Origin: Gemmatimonadota bacterium
Lineage (GTDB): Bacteria; Gemmatimonadota; Gemmatimonadetes; Gemmatimonadales; GWC2-71-9
Length of the DNA: 5,976 nucleotides
NCBI GenBank assembly: GCA_029862935.1
Contig: JAOTWK010000230.1
Coordinates: 1 to 5,976, forward strand
Direction: 5' to 3'
Part shown: piece after piece, positions 5,544 through 5,976 of the stretch
Layout: each line of letters starts with the position of its first letter
Numbering within the stretch: position 1 is the stretch's first letter
Made by a program: the position numbers and the translations under genes
The notes under the pieces: model-generated
Databases searched by the model: none
The model's input: the letters and a program-made list of their open reading frames with translations, nothing else
What the model was told of the DNA's origin: nothing

Positions 5544-5976
5544 AACGCTCGATTACGCTCGCATCGCTGCTGCTGGCCTCGCTGCCCGCGACCGGCACCG
5601 CGCAGATCTTCGCTGAGGCACAGGGTGGCGTCTTGTTCGGATCGAACCTCGTCCGAGATTCGATCGTGCAAGACCTCACAGTCGGACCGCAGCCGGCTCC
5701 GACGTTTGCGCTGCGAGTTGGCTCCGAGCTGACCAATCTCTTTGCGGTGGCACTCTCGCTCCGCTGGGCGCGCAGCGACCTCGTCCGCCGGGAGCTCGAC
5801 CAGACCACGTCGATTATCCCACTCACCGTCTGGTCAGCATCACTCGCCGTGCGGCGCCACCTCACTCCGTGGGCAAGCGTCGAAGGATCGTTCGGCGGAA
5901 TCAAGTACGCGCCTAGCTCGGACACACGCGAAGGGACCATCTTTCAGGACGATGCACCCCTCGTACCGGCCGCTGG
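5540..5976 (+). CDS. Outer-membrane beta-barrel protein, partial (3' end outside window)
   Basis: Starting at GTG 5540, which overlaps the permease stop as GTGA, the frame stays open to the window end (145 codons plus two bases). Residues 1-21 are a Sec signal: K2, R3, a hydrophobic core LASLLLASL, and TGTA before Q22. The mature part shows alternating strand-like segments typical of small OM barrels: IFAEAQGGVLFGSN, TFALRVGSEL, FAVALSLRWARSD, IIPLTVWSASLAVRRHLTP and WASVEGSFGGIKY. This pattern resembles OmpA-like or opacity-type 8-strand barrels (PF13505 style), but no specific family can be named from the part seen. The 4-bp overlap implies translational coupling to the permease and thus a shared operon. 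Its role in metal uptake is unknown; it could be a second OM component or an unrelated passenger. The GTG start is supported by the overlap and the immediate signal peptide; no strong ribosome binding site is visible. Confidence 0.75.
   Translation, partial: MKRSITLASLLLASLPATGTAQIFAEAQGGVLFGSNLVRDSIVQDLTVGPQPAPTFALRVGSELTNLFAVALSLRWARSDLVRRELDQTTSIIPLTVWSASLAVRRHLTPWASVEGSFGGIKYAPSSDTREGTIFQDDAPLVPAA

Overview
The window is GC-rich DNA, with mostly G or C at third codon positions, from a Gram-negative bacterium. Almost every gene product carries a Sec or lipoprotein signal, and two are outer-membrane beta-barrels. The signal peptides ending in A-Q, the secreted SurE and the metal-uptake gene set fit Gemmatimonadota or a similar phylum. 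That assignment rests on general resemblance and not on a marker gene.

Layout: (1) positions 1-607, minus strand: 5' part of a SurE-type nucleotidase with an export signal; its 3' end lies outside the window. (2) 608-704: short divergent intergenic region. (3) 705-1802, plus: compact PhoA-superfamily alkaline phosphatase lipoprotein with a complete set of metal and catalytic residues. (4) 1828-1840: extended -10 promoter overlapping a small dyad, ending just before the next ATG. (5) 1846-5976, plus: a tightly packed probable operon. It encodes a small exported or membrane-anchored protein with a His/Cys cluster, an outer-membrane porin-like protein with a coiled-coil N-terminus, a cluster A-I (zinc/manganese type) periplasmic binding protein, an ABC-3 family membrane permease, and an outer-membrane beta-barrel protein cut by the window end.

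Working together: the 1846-5976 genes look like a transition-metal (probably zinc) uptake route spanning the envelope. The porin would pass metal across the outer membrane, the binding protein would capture it in the periplasm, and the permease would move it inward. The ATPase subunit is not present in the window. The neighbouring alkaline phosphatase belongs to a zinc-dependent family and SurE is also metal-dependent, so the region may link phosphate scavenging with metal supply; that link is inference. The least explained parts are the small His/Cys protein at the head of the operon, the promoter/dyad abutting its start codon, and a 10-codon mini-ORF between the binding-protein and permease genes. 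No RNA genes, mobile elements, CRISPR arrays or convincing terminators were found.
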